The translations under genes and the position numbers were made by a program. From Melanocharis versteri (lineage: Eukaryota > Chordata > Aves > Passeriformes > Melanocharitidae), in NCBI GenBank assembly GCA_013397845.1, contig VZTG01010177.1, positions 243,392 to 307,391 on the forward strand: a DNA stretch of 64,000 nucleotides. The letters run 5' to 3'. Numbering within the stretch: the stretch's first letter is position 1; every line of letters begins with the position of its first letter. Below, piece by piece: positions 25,637-39,200 of this stretch. A model generated the notes under the pieces. It was not told where the DNA came from, searched no databases, and was given only the letters and a program-made list of their open reading frames with translations.

Positions 25637-26027
25637 AATGAAAAGATGGAATTACACAGGCGGCAGTGCCGTCATGGCAACAGCGGCCCACAGCCGCAGT
25701 GCCCGGGTTGGTGTCGTGCGGGTGAAAGCGTACAATTCAAATACAAGGTTCCCGTTGAACGCCCCTGCCTCGCCCCACGGTGCGTCACAGCGCACATGGA
25801 GCGAAATCCAGGCACCTACGTGACTGCCAGCCCTGTCACCGATGTCGCAGCTCGGGCGCTTGCACGGGGAGTCGGTGGTGGCCATCCCTGCAGCCATGGA
25901 CAACCACAGCTTTCAGAAACAGACCTGCAGCAACACAGTGGTGTTCACGTGACTGGTTCCTAAACCTTAATAACACTCAATGGGTTTGCATTCAGACCTT
26001 TAGATTACCGGCTTCTCCCCGCTCCTT

Positions 26028-26052
26028 CCCCCTCCGCCCGCCCCCGCTCCCC
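26028..26052 (-). promoter_or_regulatory. G-quadruplex-type / MAZ-like G-rich element
   Basis: On the minus strand this reads four G runs (4, 5, 3 and 5) with loops of 1-4 bases, a canonical quadruplex pattern, extended by a GGGGGAAGG-like tail. It sits about 100 bases past the KLHL2 poly(A) signal and a few hundred bases before the MSMO1 promoter. It could be a transcription pause/termination aid or an Sp1/MAZ-bound upstream promoter element. Confidence 0.5.
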
Positions 26053-26134
26053 AATTTATTTCACTGATGTCAAGATTATTTGGGTTAAGACTTGTATTGA
26101 GAAACACAAGTTTTAAGCGACCTGTTGGCATTAG

Positions 26135-27211
26135 GAAACAATGTACAAACTTTTATTTGAAGAAAATGTCTCAAATATGACAGTAACTTTGGTCATGTTT
26201 AAAAGGAGGCCATTCAAGAACAAATAAAAATGTGCTGCTTTATAAGCATGGCCACATACAGTATATTCAGATACCGGCTAATAGAAGCTGAGGTTACACG
26301 CATAAATAGGCCTTTGTACCATGCAAGTTCAACGCAATTGCATACATTCACTATAAATTTTCAGTTATTTTCATGCCAAATCACCTTTTGGATAAAAAGG
26401 TAAAAAAGAAGTAACATCTAAATGCGACCAACGTTGAACAGAAAAAAACCCCCGTAAGTACAGACAACATTTTTATTAAAAAGATATTGAAATTACACCT
26501 GCTCAAGAAGTGTTACACCGTCTCTGATCTCCTTCAGCGGGAATTAGTGTTAAGCATTGTTACATATCAAAAAATACATCTCTGTTTTACAACATAGTAC
26601 TGACATATTCAAAGTACTGTGCCAAATTATAAATAGTAAAATCAGGTTTTGAAGAGTTTCAATAGAGAGCAACTTATGCTCACACAAACATATGCACGTA
26701 GTATAGTTATGTAACAAAAGTTTTATAAAAGGAAACAAATTTACCCCATGCCAGTTGGAATTACTGAGGTGGGATTCAATACCTACTATGAAGACTGACA
26801 GTTCATTTCCTTAAATATATGTATTAGTCTCTGGAAAAAATAAGACAAAAATTTACTTTCACCAGAATACACACCATTCTTCACTCACAATCCATTTCTC
26901 AGTCATGAATGACAGAAGTCGGTCCTTATGAAAGTCTTGGGTTTTTTTTGAAGACCTTGCAATAAAAAAACATGGTCCACCAGACTTCGAAAGTTCAATC
27001 AGCTTCTGCTCAACTGCAGAATAATCCTACGCACTGCTTCTACCTAGAGTAATCTTCATCATCTGTCATCTGTAATTGTAGACAGTCACATCTTCCACTG
27101 TGACTCAAGGAGCAGCTACAAGTAGAGAAGTGCTTAGATACTCAGTCACTTCAAATACACTTGTTGAAGACTGCTTCTAGTGCATAATCAAGTTGAAAAT
27201 CCCTTTACTGA
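26135..27211 (-). other. KLHL2: KLHL2 3' UTR (last exon)
   Basis: Noncoding AT-rich sequence after the TGA at 27212-27214, running to the probable poly(A) site. No intron signal or foreign element was noticed. Confidence 0.6.
26152..26157 (-). terminator. KLHL2: Probable KLHL2 poly(A) signal
   Basis: AATAAA on the minus strand followed by a GT-rich stretch (gtttgtacattgtttcc). It gives a 3' UTR of about 1.05-1.08 kb. A variant hexamer context near 26470 could be an earlier alternative. Confidence 0.55.
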
Positions 27212-27240
27212 TCATAATGGTTTGTCAATAACTGTAACAC
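27212..27240 (-). other. KLHL2: KLHL2 last coding segment
   Basis: 29 coding bases after a ccctctag acceptor, giving G-VTVIDKPL and the TGA at 27212-27214. This final strand closes the first kelch blade in the family fold. Confidence 0.94.
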
Positions 27241-30200
27241 CTAGAGGGAGGGGGGAAAAAGAGAAATCTTTAGGCAGTATTTTTTTTAAATCAAGGAAAA
27301 AAAGATATAAAATTTAAATGTGATACATTGCAATTAGCATTTAACTGTGCACCAGCATCATTGTACATATTTTTCCCTAATTTATCGTTAACACAAAGGT
27401 GTCCGAATCAGTGCAAAATTCTGAAAGTTTCTGTGACTTGAAAAAACCTGCACTAATCAAGTTTAATTTTGCCATCAGTGAAATATATATTTAACAATCA
27501 CTTAAATAACTCATTTGGAAAACTGCAGTTATGGAAAGGAAAGATTCCTGAAACAGCTTATTTTCTAAATACCAAATCCCAAAGAACTTCAGAATTGGAC
27601 CCCTTAGACTGAGACACAAACTTCTTGTTAAAAAACTGGTCATTCCAGAATCATCTTTCTGACTCACCACTTATGTGCTAAATCCCTCATGAGTACATTT
27701 TAATCCCTTTTTTCTTTTCTTGTAGTGAATAATTATTTGAAGTCATCATTCAAAATGTACCATCAGATTCTTCCTACACATTTTATTATCTTATGTTTTA
27801 CCGTAGACAAGACTCTGTTTGGACGCTTTGTTAAATGTTATACTTTAAAAAGTCGATTAAAAATATCTGTATGCCTTACCTGCATAGCTCCTTCCTGTAC
27901 TCATACAAGATGACACAACCGTCCATTTATCAGTTGTTGGATTATAATATTCCACTGTTGATAAATTACAGGAACCGTCATCTCCTCCAACTACATACAA
28001 GAGACCATTTACAGCACAAACACCTAAAAAAGGGCAGGAAATCAGTATGAAAATTACTAATTGACTTACACCCCCCCCAAAAGCTTGTTTTTTATGAAAG
28101 CAGCTGAAGTTCAGGTACATGCCATTCACAAATGACATTGGCACAATTTTAGTCATTGTTGCACATACCTGCATTCCTTCTGCACATGTTCATGTCTGCA
28201 ACCTGCTTCCAGGTACTGGCAATGGGGTCAAACACTTCAACACTTTTTCTTACCAAAGGACCATCATGACCACCTACTGCATACAATAAATTGTTTAACA
28301 CACCAACACCTGCAAACATATGAAAATGCGCAGAATTAGCCAGAGAATTATTTGAATGATACAAGAGAGAAACAACAAATATGTCAGCTAACATATATCC
28401 TTCATTAAATCAATGTTGGAAACTATTTCAGAAAACATTTGGGTCAGGATGCGTTAAAGCAGAGAGACAGGAACTACAGCAAGACACTGATAAAATGCCT
28501 TGCGTGCCCATCTACCATATCGCAGCATACAAAGACCAGAGCTGTTCTGCAACAGAAGATTTAGAAAATTTTGGACGAAAAATGACGTGCAGGAAAATGA
28601 GGCTTGTTGAAATTTAGGACTAATTAGAAGTGACAGTAAATGAGACAATGTGCTCAGCCAGCATAACAGAAATCTGACAAGATGATAAAGTGTAAGTGAA
28701 TTTTTAGAAAGTGAAAACTGCGCAGTACAGAGGATAAAAGCTGGATGGATAGACATTATACAATAGGGATGTTTCCACTGAATTGTTGGAATACCTTGTA
28801 GATAGATAGATGGAGCAGAAGTAAACAGTTAACAGCGAGTACCTTAGCTGGGACTTGAAGAACACCAAGCATCTTTGAACAAAGCTTCAGTTATCAAAAT
28901 ATCCAAAAGGATATTAAAGGGTGTCCTTTAAACCTAAGGTCTCCTTTACTTTACGACAAAAGTTTATCAATCTGTGAGCTTGGAATGAAGGCGTGAGTAA
29001 AGCTAGTTCTATCTACTTGCTATTTGGGCTGCACATATTGAAAAGATGGAAATGGGGGAAACAGAAAGAAAGGCCTGTTTGTTTATTCCTCCCTTTATAA
29101 TGCATTATTAGAACCCAAACATAACAAATTTCAGAAACATAGGAGGATTTTTTGCATTAAAACTTCTGAGTGATGGACCATAAAGACAACTAAAAAAGCA
29201 CTTCTGTGAAAGTATACTGGGAAATCTAATAAATGCCACATTTAAGACTATTAAACTCAAAGCAGAGATACAGATTTGCAAATATAGCTCATAAAGTATT
29301 CCATGGAAAGGGAACCACTTAAAATCTTTTTTAAAGGGAAACAACAAATATGAATGCAAAAAATCAGGTAAGTCCCTCAAATAAAAAAAATACTGGAGGT
29401 CAAAAAAAAATAAAAAAAGGAAAATAAAAAGGAAAGAAAAAAGAGAACCCCGAGACCTTAATAACCAGCTGAAATATCTTTGAAAACATATCACTAATTT
29501 TGTATTTAAGAGCCATTCCTACATGTGGAGAGAAACTACTCCTGCTGAAATGACTAAATTTTCTTATTAAGGAGAATGATTTTAATAATTAAAGGAAGAG
29601 AGGAAGGAAACATGGAAGCTAATTGGTACTGTAAATCTGAAAAATAGCTTCCTGATAGGACCGTCTTATAAATCATGCTATTTAGTGCTTTATCAGTGAT
29701 ATTCACTACTAACATTTCCCGATATCCTTCCCAGTTAATTTAATTCCTCTTTTATTGCTATTATTTCTAGCTATCATGCCACAGTATAGCATGACAACTT
29801 TTCTTTCTCCCACTCTGATCACACTTCATTAGACAAGATAGTACAACATTCATCTTGTGTAGAATTAAACATTACAAAGCTAGGAGAGCTATGATTTTCA
29901 GTTTAAATATGTGATGTGATATAAATCCCCCCACCCATGCTTTCAATAGAGTTACTGGCCTTCCTATTCAGTGTGTAGAGTTTTCCCTCCGCCACATTGC
30001 CACTTTTTTCTTTCATAGCTCCTTATTTTTAATCATGTCCTCCATTCCTCCATGGTGCTTCATTTTCCCTTAATCCCACACCCAGTTTCCAGGTCCTACC
30101 TTATTTCTTGCTCCTTCCGTCTGTATCCTCTTGTTGCCGTCTTCTGAGTTCTCCTTTCTTTGTTATTTTTCTTTCCTGCCCATTTGTCAGGACCCTGTCT

Positions 30201-33200
30201 TATATCTCTCAGCCCTCCCAAATGGCCTATATCTGGATCTGAAGTTCCTCCTCCCAATATGTTGCTGGAAACAGATCTGTCCCCGTATTGATCAACTGAG
30301 AAGCAGTGGGTACTAAAGAAGAGTAACTGAGGGTTAACCTCTGAAAAGTTGCTTTTGAATGAAGCTGAAGCAGTAGGAACAGAAGAGATGAGCTTAAGTT
30401 CCTTGAGATGACCAAACATCCAAAAGTTTAATACAGGAAGAAAATTCTTTTCAGTTAGCCCCCATAACACCACCAGGACTGATTGCCAGTTGAAACAGTT
30501 CTGGTGGGTTTGGCTATTTGGCCTCTACAGCCAAGCTCAATCAACAATCACGATTTTCACATTACCACCCACTCCTCTACCATACAAAAACGTAATTTTT
30601 CATGTATTTAACAGAGTGGCACAGAAGAATGCTGATTATTTTACTCAATTATATTAATCTGGAATACTGTCTACATTTAGTTCTTTTTAAAACTCCATTT
30701 TTTTAATCAGTGGACAAGGTAAAAGGCAGAAGAGAGTTGAGTACGCAAACACAGGGACAAGAGAAGAGAGGAGAGGGGCAGGAAGATCCCAGTAGTTAGT
30801 ATATTTAAGGAACTAAATTTCAGAGTTGAAATTCAGAGAAGAAATTCAACATTAAAAAAAATCTGAAAACATCTACTGTATAAATAGGCTACAAGTACAA
30901 CAACAGTTTGCAAAAACAGAGTATCAAAAAATAAACCCCAAACGCTGAAACAAAATGTGTGTGCAGGCAGACTGCAAAATGAAACTTTGTCAAAACCCAC
31001 CAACACTATTTGTCTTTATAATGATACTTGTAACTTGCCCATTTTAGATAAATATTTTCCTCAAAAGTTGCCAATATTACATGGGAATATTTTCCAGTAC
31101 CCTTACTGCAACTCTGTCCAGTTTTTAATCCAGAATTTACTTCCAAGAAGCACAGACTGAGTTACTACAAGTTTCACAAGACAACTGTGTTTTCTTGAGG
31201 TACAGTGTTTCCTTCATTAACATCATAGTTTCAGTTTAGAAACCCAATCGAAACATGACTTTTAGTGATAAGAGTTATCAGCTTGCTGATTTTGTAAGGA
31301 TAGGATGGAAGTATCACAGACTATCTTAATTTTAGTAACAAATTTAGTACTTTGATAGATATCCTTTGAAATCATTTGAACTTAATTTAAACATCATTAT
31401 ACATTTAAAAACTGTTCAGAGTTAACAAAGAATAATGGAAGGTAAGATGAGAAGTTGGGATAATTATTAATCATATACTGAGCATACTAGAAGTTCATCC
31501 AGATTTATTTGTAGCAATATCTCTTCCCATTATGAAGCACATTAATGCAATCACCAGTAGATACTTGAAGGGTGTTGCTAAAAACCACCATTAAGTACTT
31601 AGCAAAAAAGTGACTTAACTACTAAAAAAATAAATGTAGAAAATTAATATAATGGAATTTGACTTGAAAAAGTCCATGGGAACGCATCTAGAGAAATAAA
31701 ACAACTTCTGCGAGTTGAAAAAACCTGAAATACCAAAAGACAAATAGAGGACAGTGAACAGTAAATGAGATTCAAGTCCATAATAGAAATAGATAATGAA
31801 AATGCTAAAGTCAGTTTGGAGCTGTGGAAGCATCATTTCATTAAACAAAAGTGGAATACCACAGGCACTTCTAAAGATGTCTTTAAAGAGAAATATACAT
31901 ACTCAGAATTGCAAGAAGAAAAAAAGAAATCCACCAAAAAAAAAAAAAGAAGAAGGGATTTTTAAGATTATACAGAAATAAATGGATATACCTCAGCTAA
32001 ATGATAAGGAAGGATAACATGTAGTAGGCTGTACATGTACAGAGGATGTAAACACCAGGTGACGAGAAGAATTACTGAAGGTGAAATAAAGGGTACATAA
32101 GTGGAAGTAATAGGATGAAACCAGTAATACAAACTTAAGAATGAACAAGGACAAAATTTCCTGCAGTGAATCAGAATGCAGAACAAGTCCTTCAAAGAGG
32201 TGGAAACCTAGTCACAGTTCACACAAAGTCAACCTGAAAACACTGTTAGAATAATCAGCCCTAACTGGCAAAGAGATCTTTGTAGAAAAGACATTTTTTC
32301 ATCCTTGCTGCATAGATTTTGGTACTTCAGAATTGAGGTGATAGTGATTATTACAATCCATGTGTATTAGTCTGTATATTAAAAACCATCAGAAGTTGTG
32401 GGAAGAGGAGGAATATGAAAGTATGAAAAAACAAAGAGAGGTATTTACTATTAACCGACCAAATCTTACTCTGTAGAACAGTTTTGTTTCTATAACCTGC
32501 TGTGTATCAGCCATCTAGGACTAGCACATTCCATTAAATTCAGACTTTAGCTTACCTTTTATATTTTTAGACACATTTGAAACCCACGAATTCTCATCTT
32601 TGCAAGGACAGCTGATCCTTGTCCACTCACCTGCTCCACTCCGCCTGGTGCTCATTTCTGCGACATAGCTCCACTCATTGGAATTGGCATCATAGCATTC
32701 TACTGAACTAAGGCACTGCCGTGACGCTCCATCGTAGCCACCAACAGCATACAGCTTCCCTGGGGGGAACCAAAGGAGCCTGCCAACTTCCAATGCACAC
32801 ACGGACTGGCACACAGGCCAAGAGGAAGGCATCGCTACTGATCAGCTACTAATCAGCACCCGTCAGTCACTTACTGAGATTCCTTACTGTAAACAGTGTA
32901 AGTTAGCAAGCTCTTGTCATTTTTAGGATGTAAAAGGCACCCAGTATCTAACAACAACAATGCAAGTCAAAAGATTTTAAGTTGCCTGGCTGAAATACAA
33001 AAGTAAGGTTTTTAATTAAGCGCTGTTCAAAAGCAAGTTAATTCAATCATGTTTGATACTGGAAGCTCACAAATAGGTTTCATAGAAATATCAGAAATTT
33101 AAATGAAAATCACTTGTACAGTCTGCATTTTCAGATTAGAAACAGCAGTAGTTCCTATGCAGTTAAAACACACACACACCCCTAAAACTGTTTTAACACC

Positions 33201-36200
33201 GAAGAGCCAGGCCAGGCCTTCACTGTGCAAGTGACATCCAGGCTATTCACCACTAAGCAGACTGGAAAGTCAGCAGTTTTCCTGACACTGACCTTGGGAT
33301 TGTCCCCAGGGTGCAGCCAGCAAAGTCAGCCACAGATAACAGAGCTGACAATACAGCAGTGCTACGTCACTAAAGACCAAATGGTAAGGTCATCACATCA
33401 GCTCTCTGACTTTGCTGACATACATAACCTAGAGCTTAGCGAGCTTTTTCTCAGTTGGCCTCAGCCACAGCTGGAGCTCTGAAAAAAAATTTAGAACTAC
33501 TATGCTAAAAACTGGTCAAACCCAAGTAGAATGATTACATATTGTTCATATCATTTGAATTACAAGGTTGAGCAAAACCATAAATCTGAAGTATGTTTTC
33601 AAAAGTAAGAAAAAATAGTAGGGTAAAAGATTGCATTTCCCTCCATTCTTTTTAGTATCATTTGTCAACTTACCTCCAACAACACCTACGCCAACACTAC
33701 TTCTCCTTGTGTTCATTGGAGCTACATGAAACCACTCGTTAGTCTTTAAGTTGTAAACTTCGACTGATGACAAACCTATGAAGACAATATAACATTTTCT
33801 CTATAAATCTAGGTGCAACATACTGTCTAGCTTTCAGGAAACTCTTCATATCTGAAAATTCAAATTATTTCATTTTAAGGACTGTTAATTACTGAACAGA
33901 AAGCACAGCTGATGTCTCTTAGACAAGTAATTACAGTCAACCCATTCTTTGTGTCTGAAAATGGGCAAATTACTGACAACTTTTGTGGAACTGTGGAAAA
34001 TTCTTCCTTGGATTTTTTCCTTTCTTTTTAATTAAGTCATATGCTTTCTCCAACATATGCTTCTATAATAGTTATTCAGCAAAAAGATCACTTCTGCACT
34101 AACTGTTTAATGCATCTAAATAGAGAATGAACAGTGTATATCTAAAGCCTTCTCACAGGTCAGAAAAAGCTGTTTATAATCTTATTTACACCTACAAGAA
34201 AATGCAGAAATAAATTTCCTATGCAAACAGGACAAAACAGACCAGATAATTTTTCTCTCATATCTTCCACAAGTTAAGGACTCTGACTATAGAAGGAATA
34301 CTGGAAGGGAACTTGACAAAAGTTCACTAGTCATTAAGCCTGAACTCTTAGGAGCAAACAGTCCACTTTTCAGGTAGAGGGATGTGACCACTTAAGCACA
34401 TTCCACATCACAAGAAGCCAGGCTACCCTCATGCTTAGTTTCACCACAAGGACCAGCAAAAAGAGACATGCAAATTTGATACAATGATGTTAGTCAAAGC
34501 TACTCAGAAGTGTCTAAGGCAAACATACCTGTACTGCCATCAAATCCTCCCACAGCGTAAAGAAGGCCATTTAATACAGCTGCTCCCAGTGTGCTTCTCC
34601 TGTCCTGCATGTTAGCAACACTTGTCCACTGGTCCTTCACTGGGTCATAGGAATCTACTGTACGAACTCTCAAAGAGCCATTGAAGCCACCAACAGCGTA
34701 AACCATGCCTCCCATGTACACCATTCCTAGGGCAGGGAGATGGGGAGGAAAGATGAGTGTTTCAGTCTCTCTGCCAATTAACTTATCCTGTACTGTCCTA
34801 AGTATGCGGATACTTGACACAAATTACAGTACTCACTACACCTGTGCTTTTGACAGGCTCCTAGAACCACACTGCATTCAGATTAAGCCCTAGAATTGCT
34901 GACACTTTTTGTTACTAACAGTGCACATTTCTGAATACCATGCTTACTGAATTTTTTTCTTGCTTAAATCGCTCAGCTGCTTTAAGATCACATGTTCATG
35001 TTTTTAATAGTGGATGATCACTTCTTTACTTTATTTAATTTAACAATATTAGGGTATTTCAATAGAAAAATTAGTTATTATTATAATGCATTAATATTTA
35101 AATTTATTTATGCCTTGTTTCTATGGGAGGTAATGAAGCAGTTTATCCTACAGATTACAAACTGAAGGTCAAATTAAGCACAATTTATCAAAGTTGTATT
35201 GTTCCAGATTAGCAAGTAATTCAAATGATCAGTGAAGCCAACATTTAGCCCTTCTTAGATAAATATCTCAAGTACTGTTCCAGAGAAGATACAATGATTT
35301 ATACAGTTGCCTAAATTCTGAAGCATTACCAACCACAAAAAAAAATTAGGCATTCTTACCTGCTCTACATCTTCTGGAAGGCAACTCAGCTACCTGATGC
35401 CAGCGTTCTTCTTTAAAATCATAGCATTCAACACTGCGAATTGCCTTTGGTGCCTGTCCCCCAACTACCATCATCAACTAACAAGGAGATAATAAAAACT
35501 GTTAGTTATTTGCATGTATGAGAGCACCTGAAAGATAAAAGAAGTGTTAAAAAATAAAGCAAGCTTCTGTACAAGAAATACTTAATGGATGGCTTTCCTA
35601 AATTAGAAATTTGAGTCATGTGCACCAGGCAAAATTAATCATTAGGTATTTTTTTAAACAAATGTAACTCGTAGTTATTTTGTCCAGAGGGAATACGAAG
35701 GGTAGAAAAGCAAGGAGCAATTAGAATCTTGGTAAAGCTCCCACAAAAGAGGGATATCCAGCTGTATCTTCACATTCTACTATGATCTCAGGTATGAGAA
35801 TTCAATGTCTATGATGTGCAATGGAACTATAACCATCCATCACATAACAGCCTTATCTTGTTCTTCTAAGAAAAATGTGCTATATATGCTGAACTGAATC
35901 TCCTAATCCATTACTGCAGCTACAGTACTAAGAGAAAACTTCTTCACTTCATTGCAAAGAAGAAAGTATCTAATGTATGTTTTTTGTTAAAATGAACTGA
36001 AGATTGAATAAAAACTCTCAACGCAGAAGCCTCAGTCATTCTTTGTTTTGGTTTGGGGTTTTTTGAGTTTTTTGAGGTTTTTTTGTTTGTTTGGGTTTTT
36101 TGTTTGGGTTTTTTTTGGCTTTTTTTAACAGGTTTATCTCTCCATAATTGTATATTTCTCAGAAGCTGAAGCACTCACTTATTAAAAAATGTTTTCTGGG

Positions 36201-39200
36201 AGGGCAGGTAGTGGTGATGCTCTGTGTAGGTGGGAGGCTAAAACATCTATATCAAAAGTAGTATGGAGTGTAAAGGTAATCACTTGTTACATTTTTATGA
36301 TACATAATTCTGGTACAAATTTTTTACAGGAATACTCAAAGACACAGTCATGCCCTCATGAAAGCTTTTAAAATGAAGTTTGAAATAGTAAATACATTGG
36401 AAAAATAAGGGTCTTACTTTCGGAAGGCTAACAGGTGTTCTCAATTTTGTTCGCGTGCTTTTCATCAATGCTCGTTGCTCAGTTGGTAGCAAGTGATACT
36501 TCATAGCTTCAATGAGGTAATCTTTACAAGCACTGCTGTTTTTAACCAGTATTTCCTCTTCAACTCTCTGTTTATTAATAGAAGTTTAACAAGGTCTGAG
36601 CATGTTAAGGAAGTAAAACACAAATCACAATCCAAAGTGTAATAAAGCCTATGATCTCTCACACAAATGGAGAATAATCTAATTTTTTAGATTATAATTT
36701 AACAAGTAGACACAAATTTGTGTGGGAAATGTGCAGTCACTAAAAAAAAAAATTAGAAGATGCTGATTGTTAATTAGCAAGTGGAAGAAACAGTGAGAGG
36801 CAAGGTAAATCACTTTTCTTGCAATTGGGCACATTTCTTGATTTTTAAAATACAGACAGTACAGAACATTTTGGGGGGTGGGGTAGTGGAGAATAATTTA
36901 ACAAACTAGTAAATCACCAAACAACAATAAAAACCACAACAGAACATGACAGCAAACAAACCCCAAATCCCCCCCAAAACAACCCACACAGCATGGAGAT
37001 TTGTATCACAAAACCATAATTTTTAAAATAAACACCTACCAACCTACTATTAATACCTACTCACCGATGTTAATACTGAACTCATATTGTCAATCTTAAA
37101 TATTTGACCTGACACCAAAATATCCAAATGAACTTGTAAAATCTGAAAAAATGTATTTTATCTGAACCAGGTAAAAGAATGTTTCCTTTGTCATTAATTC
37201 CTAATCAGCTTAAACAACAGATATAATTCTGAAGTAGAAAATTCACTTATGAGAACAAATCCTTTATCAAAGATTGCATTACAAATGAAACCTAATCTGA
37301 TGTTGGCAAATGACATTGTTCAGATTCCTGGTGTGGTATGACATGCAGTCAGCCAAACAGATAAATTACTTATGTAAGTCTTCCTCTATGTGGCAATGCC
37401 TCACCTTGGGGCGTGTAGGTGCACATGAGTATGTGCTAGAGGCTGTTTGTTTACTTCTACTATCACTAACGTACTACAAGACACCGTTGTTTAAATTTAA
37501 AATTATCTATCTGGCATTAAAATACTGAACAGAAAAGTTCACATGCAGAATAATTAGTATTCCTTTTTGCTTACCTGAACTAAATATTCCCGGGAAAGCA
37601 AAGGCAGCCGAACATGCTCCATCAGACGTGCCATTAACTCCTGCCTGACATCTTTGTCATGGTTTACCCAGGCTATCACTGCTTCAAATACCTTCCAGAA
37701 AACAAACAAATCAAGTTCCTTGACTTACAAGTTCATAAGCGTGAAAACATCAGTGTGCCTCCAAAAATAGTTTTGCTTATACTAAAACTCTTTATGTAAG
37801 AACAGATGACAGCAGTTACAGCTTCCATTATTTCCATATTTATCAACTACAAAATTATGAAGGTGCATTATCTGGTCTCTTTTTATATCTACTCCTCTAT
37901 TGGTGTTTCAAGGATTGCTGTGCTACATTGACAAAATTCACACAGTGACTTCACTGAAACAAACAACACAGCAGCAGGAATATTACAGTCCTCATGCTTT
38001 TCTTCCTTTCTTGGAGAATTGACCTGCCACATCACTGTTCAAATGACTTATCATCACTGAGTCTTACTAGGAGAAGTGATCCCAAGCCTGGTTTTGCCTC
38101 CATTGCACAGTAGCTCATCATTCACTGGAGCATTAAAACATTAATTATACTCCACAAAAGGAGCATCATGTGTCTCTAAGTGATAGATCCAGACCTTCAG
38201 GGTATTACAGGAACAACAACATAGCTTTGCTGGTTGCTGTTTAAGCAGATAGTTCTTAGATTCAAAGTTTCAAAAAGGCTTTAACATGAAACACTACCTA
38301 ACTGCACAAATGAGTATTCAAACATGCTTTTGAGCACAATTTAGTCTCATTTGAGTACAACTATAAACTCCTCGGCAAAAAGAAAATCAACATATTTCAG
38401 ATAGATCATAACTGAATTTAAAAAGCTCAAAATGAATACACTCACAACCTGAAAACCATTAGAGGTTTACAGAGATGCCCTGGGCTCACTGAAGAACACA
38501 GTGTTTCAAAAATGGCTTTAAAAGACTGAGATCTAGGCTAAAGGTGAGCCAACACATATTAAACTCTGGTTAGGTAATACCAAGCTGCCAAGTCATCTCT
38601 TGTGCAACCCACATGTGTTCAGTTAGGCTAAACAGCTCACATATACACACAGAGCTTTAATACCTTTGAGGGACTGCTGATGTTAAAGTTAGTAAATGGC
38701 ATATAATTGCTCTTCAAACTTGGAGTTATTTATCCCGTGGTAAACCAAATTCCTGTGGATGTGTTCAGCATGTGCTCTGGTTGTTCTGCTTGAAGATGAG
38801 AAGGAATTTCCATTTAATGTAGTTTTGGTTTTTTGGGGTTTTTTTTCCCAAACAAAGGATAATGTGATTTAATACAGTTTTAGGATTTTTAAGAGTTGAG
38901 ACTAATTTTCAACATCAGACTGACAAAACTTTTGGGAAAAGTCCTTTAAACTTGAGCACAATACCTGCCTAATTTCCCTAAGGAAACACAGAACACATCC
39001 AAAAAAGTGCACAAGATCAGTATGAGCAAGCTTGCTCTCTCACATGAAAGGATAATGAGATACAGGTTGTCTCACCTTCTCCTCTGAGGCAATTGTGAGT
39101 TTGTCACTGGATATCAGACTGCACACCTGCTCTACACCAAGATTGAGGTATTCTTCACTAAGTACAACATCAGAAAAGTGCTGTTCTGTTTGGAGGAAAA

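Larger units (their letters stand above)
25380..25900 (-). promoter_or_regulatory. MSMO1: CpG-island promoter of MSMO1
   Basis: A dense CpG stretch directly upstream of the MSMO1 5' UTR exon, interrupted by a GC-rich tandem repeat and a short gap. Position and composition suit a housekeeping-type promoter on the minus strand. Family knowledge: MSMO1 is induced by SREBP2. A partial SRE-like site (ctcgccccac, 25769-25778, 8/10 to atcaccccac) and a CRE-like tgcgtcac (25781-25788) lie together, but their significance is unproven. The transcription start is probably near the gap. Confidence 0.7.

Noticed and set aside
30096..30473. Minus-strand 125-residue frame inside a KLHL2 intron
   Set aside because: No recognisable domain, no conserved start, and no supporting splice sites. 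Such frames are expected by chance in 64 kb.
32521..32630. Open frame continuing past the kelch blade 4 exon
   Set aside because: The frame runs through a gtgagt donor into intron. The family sequence resumes at 28309.
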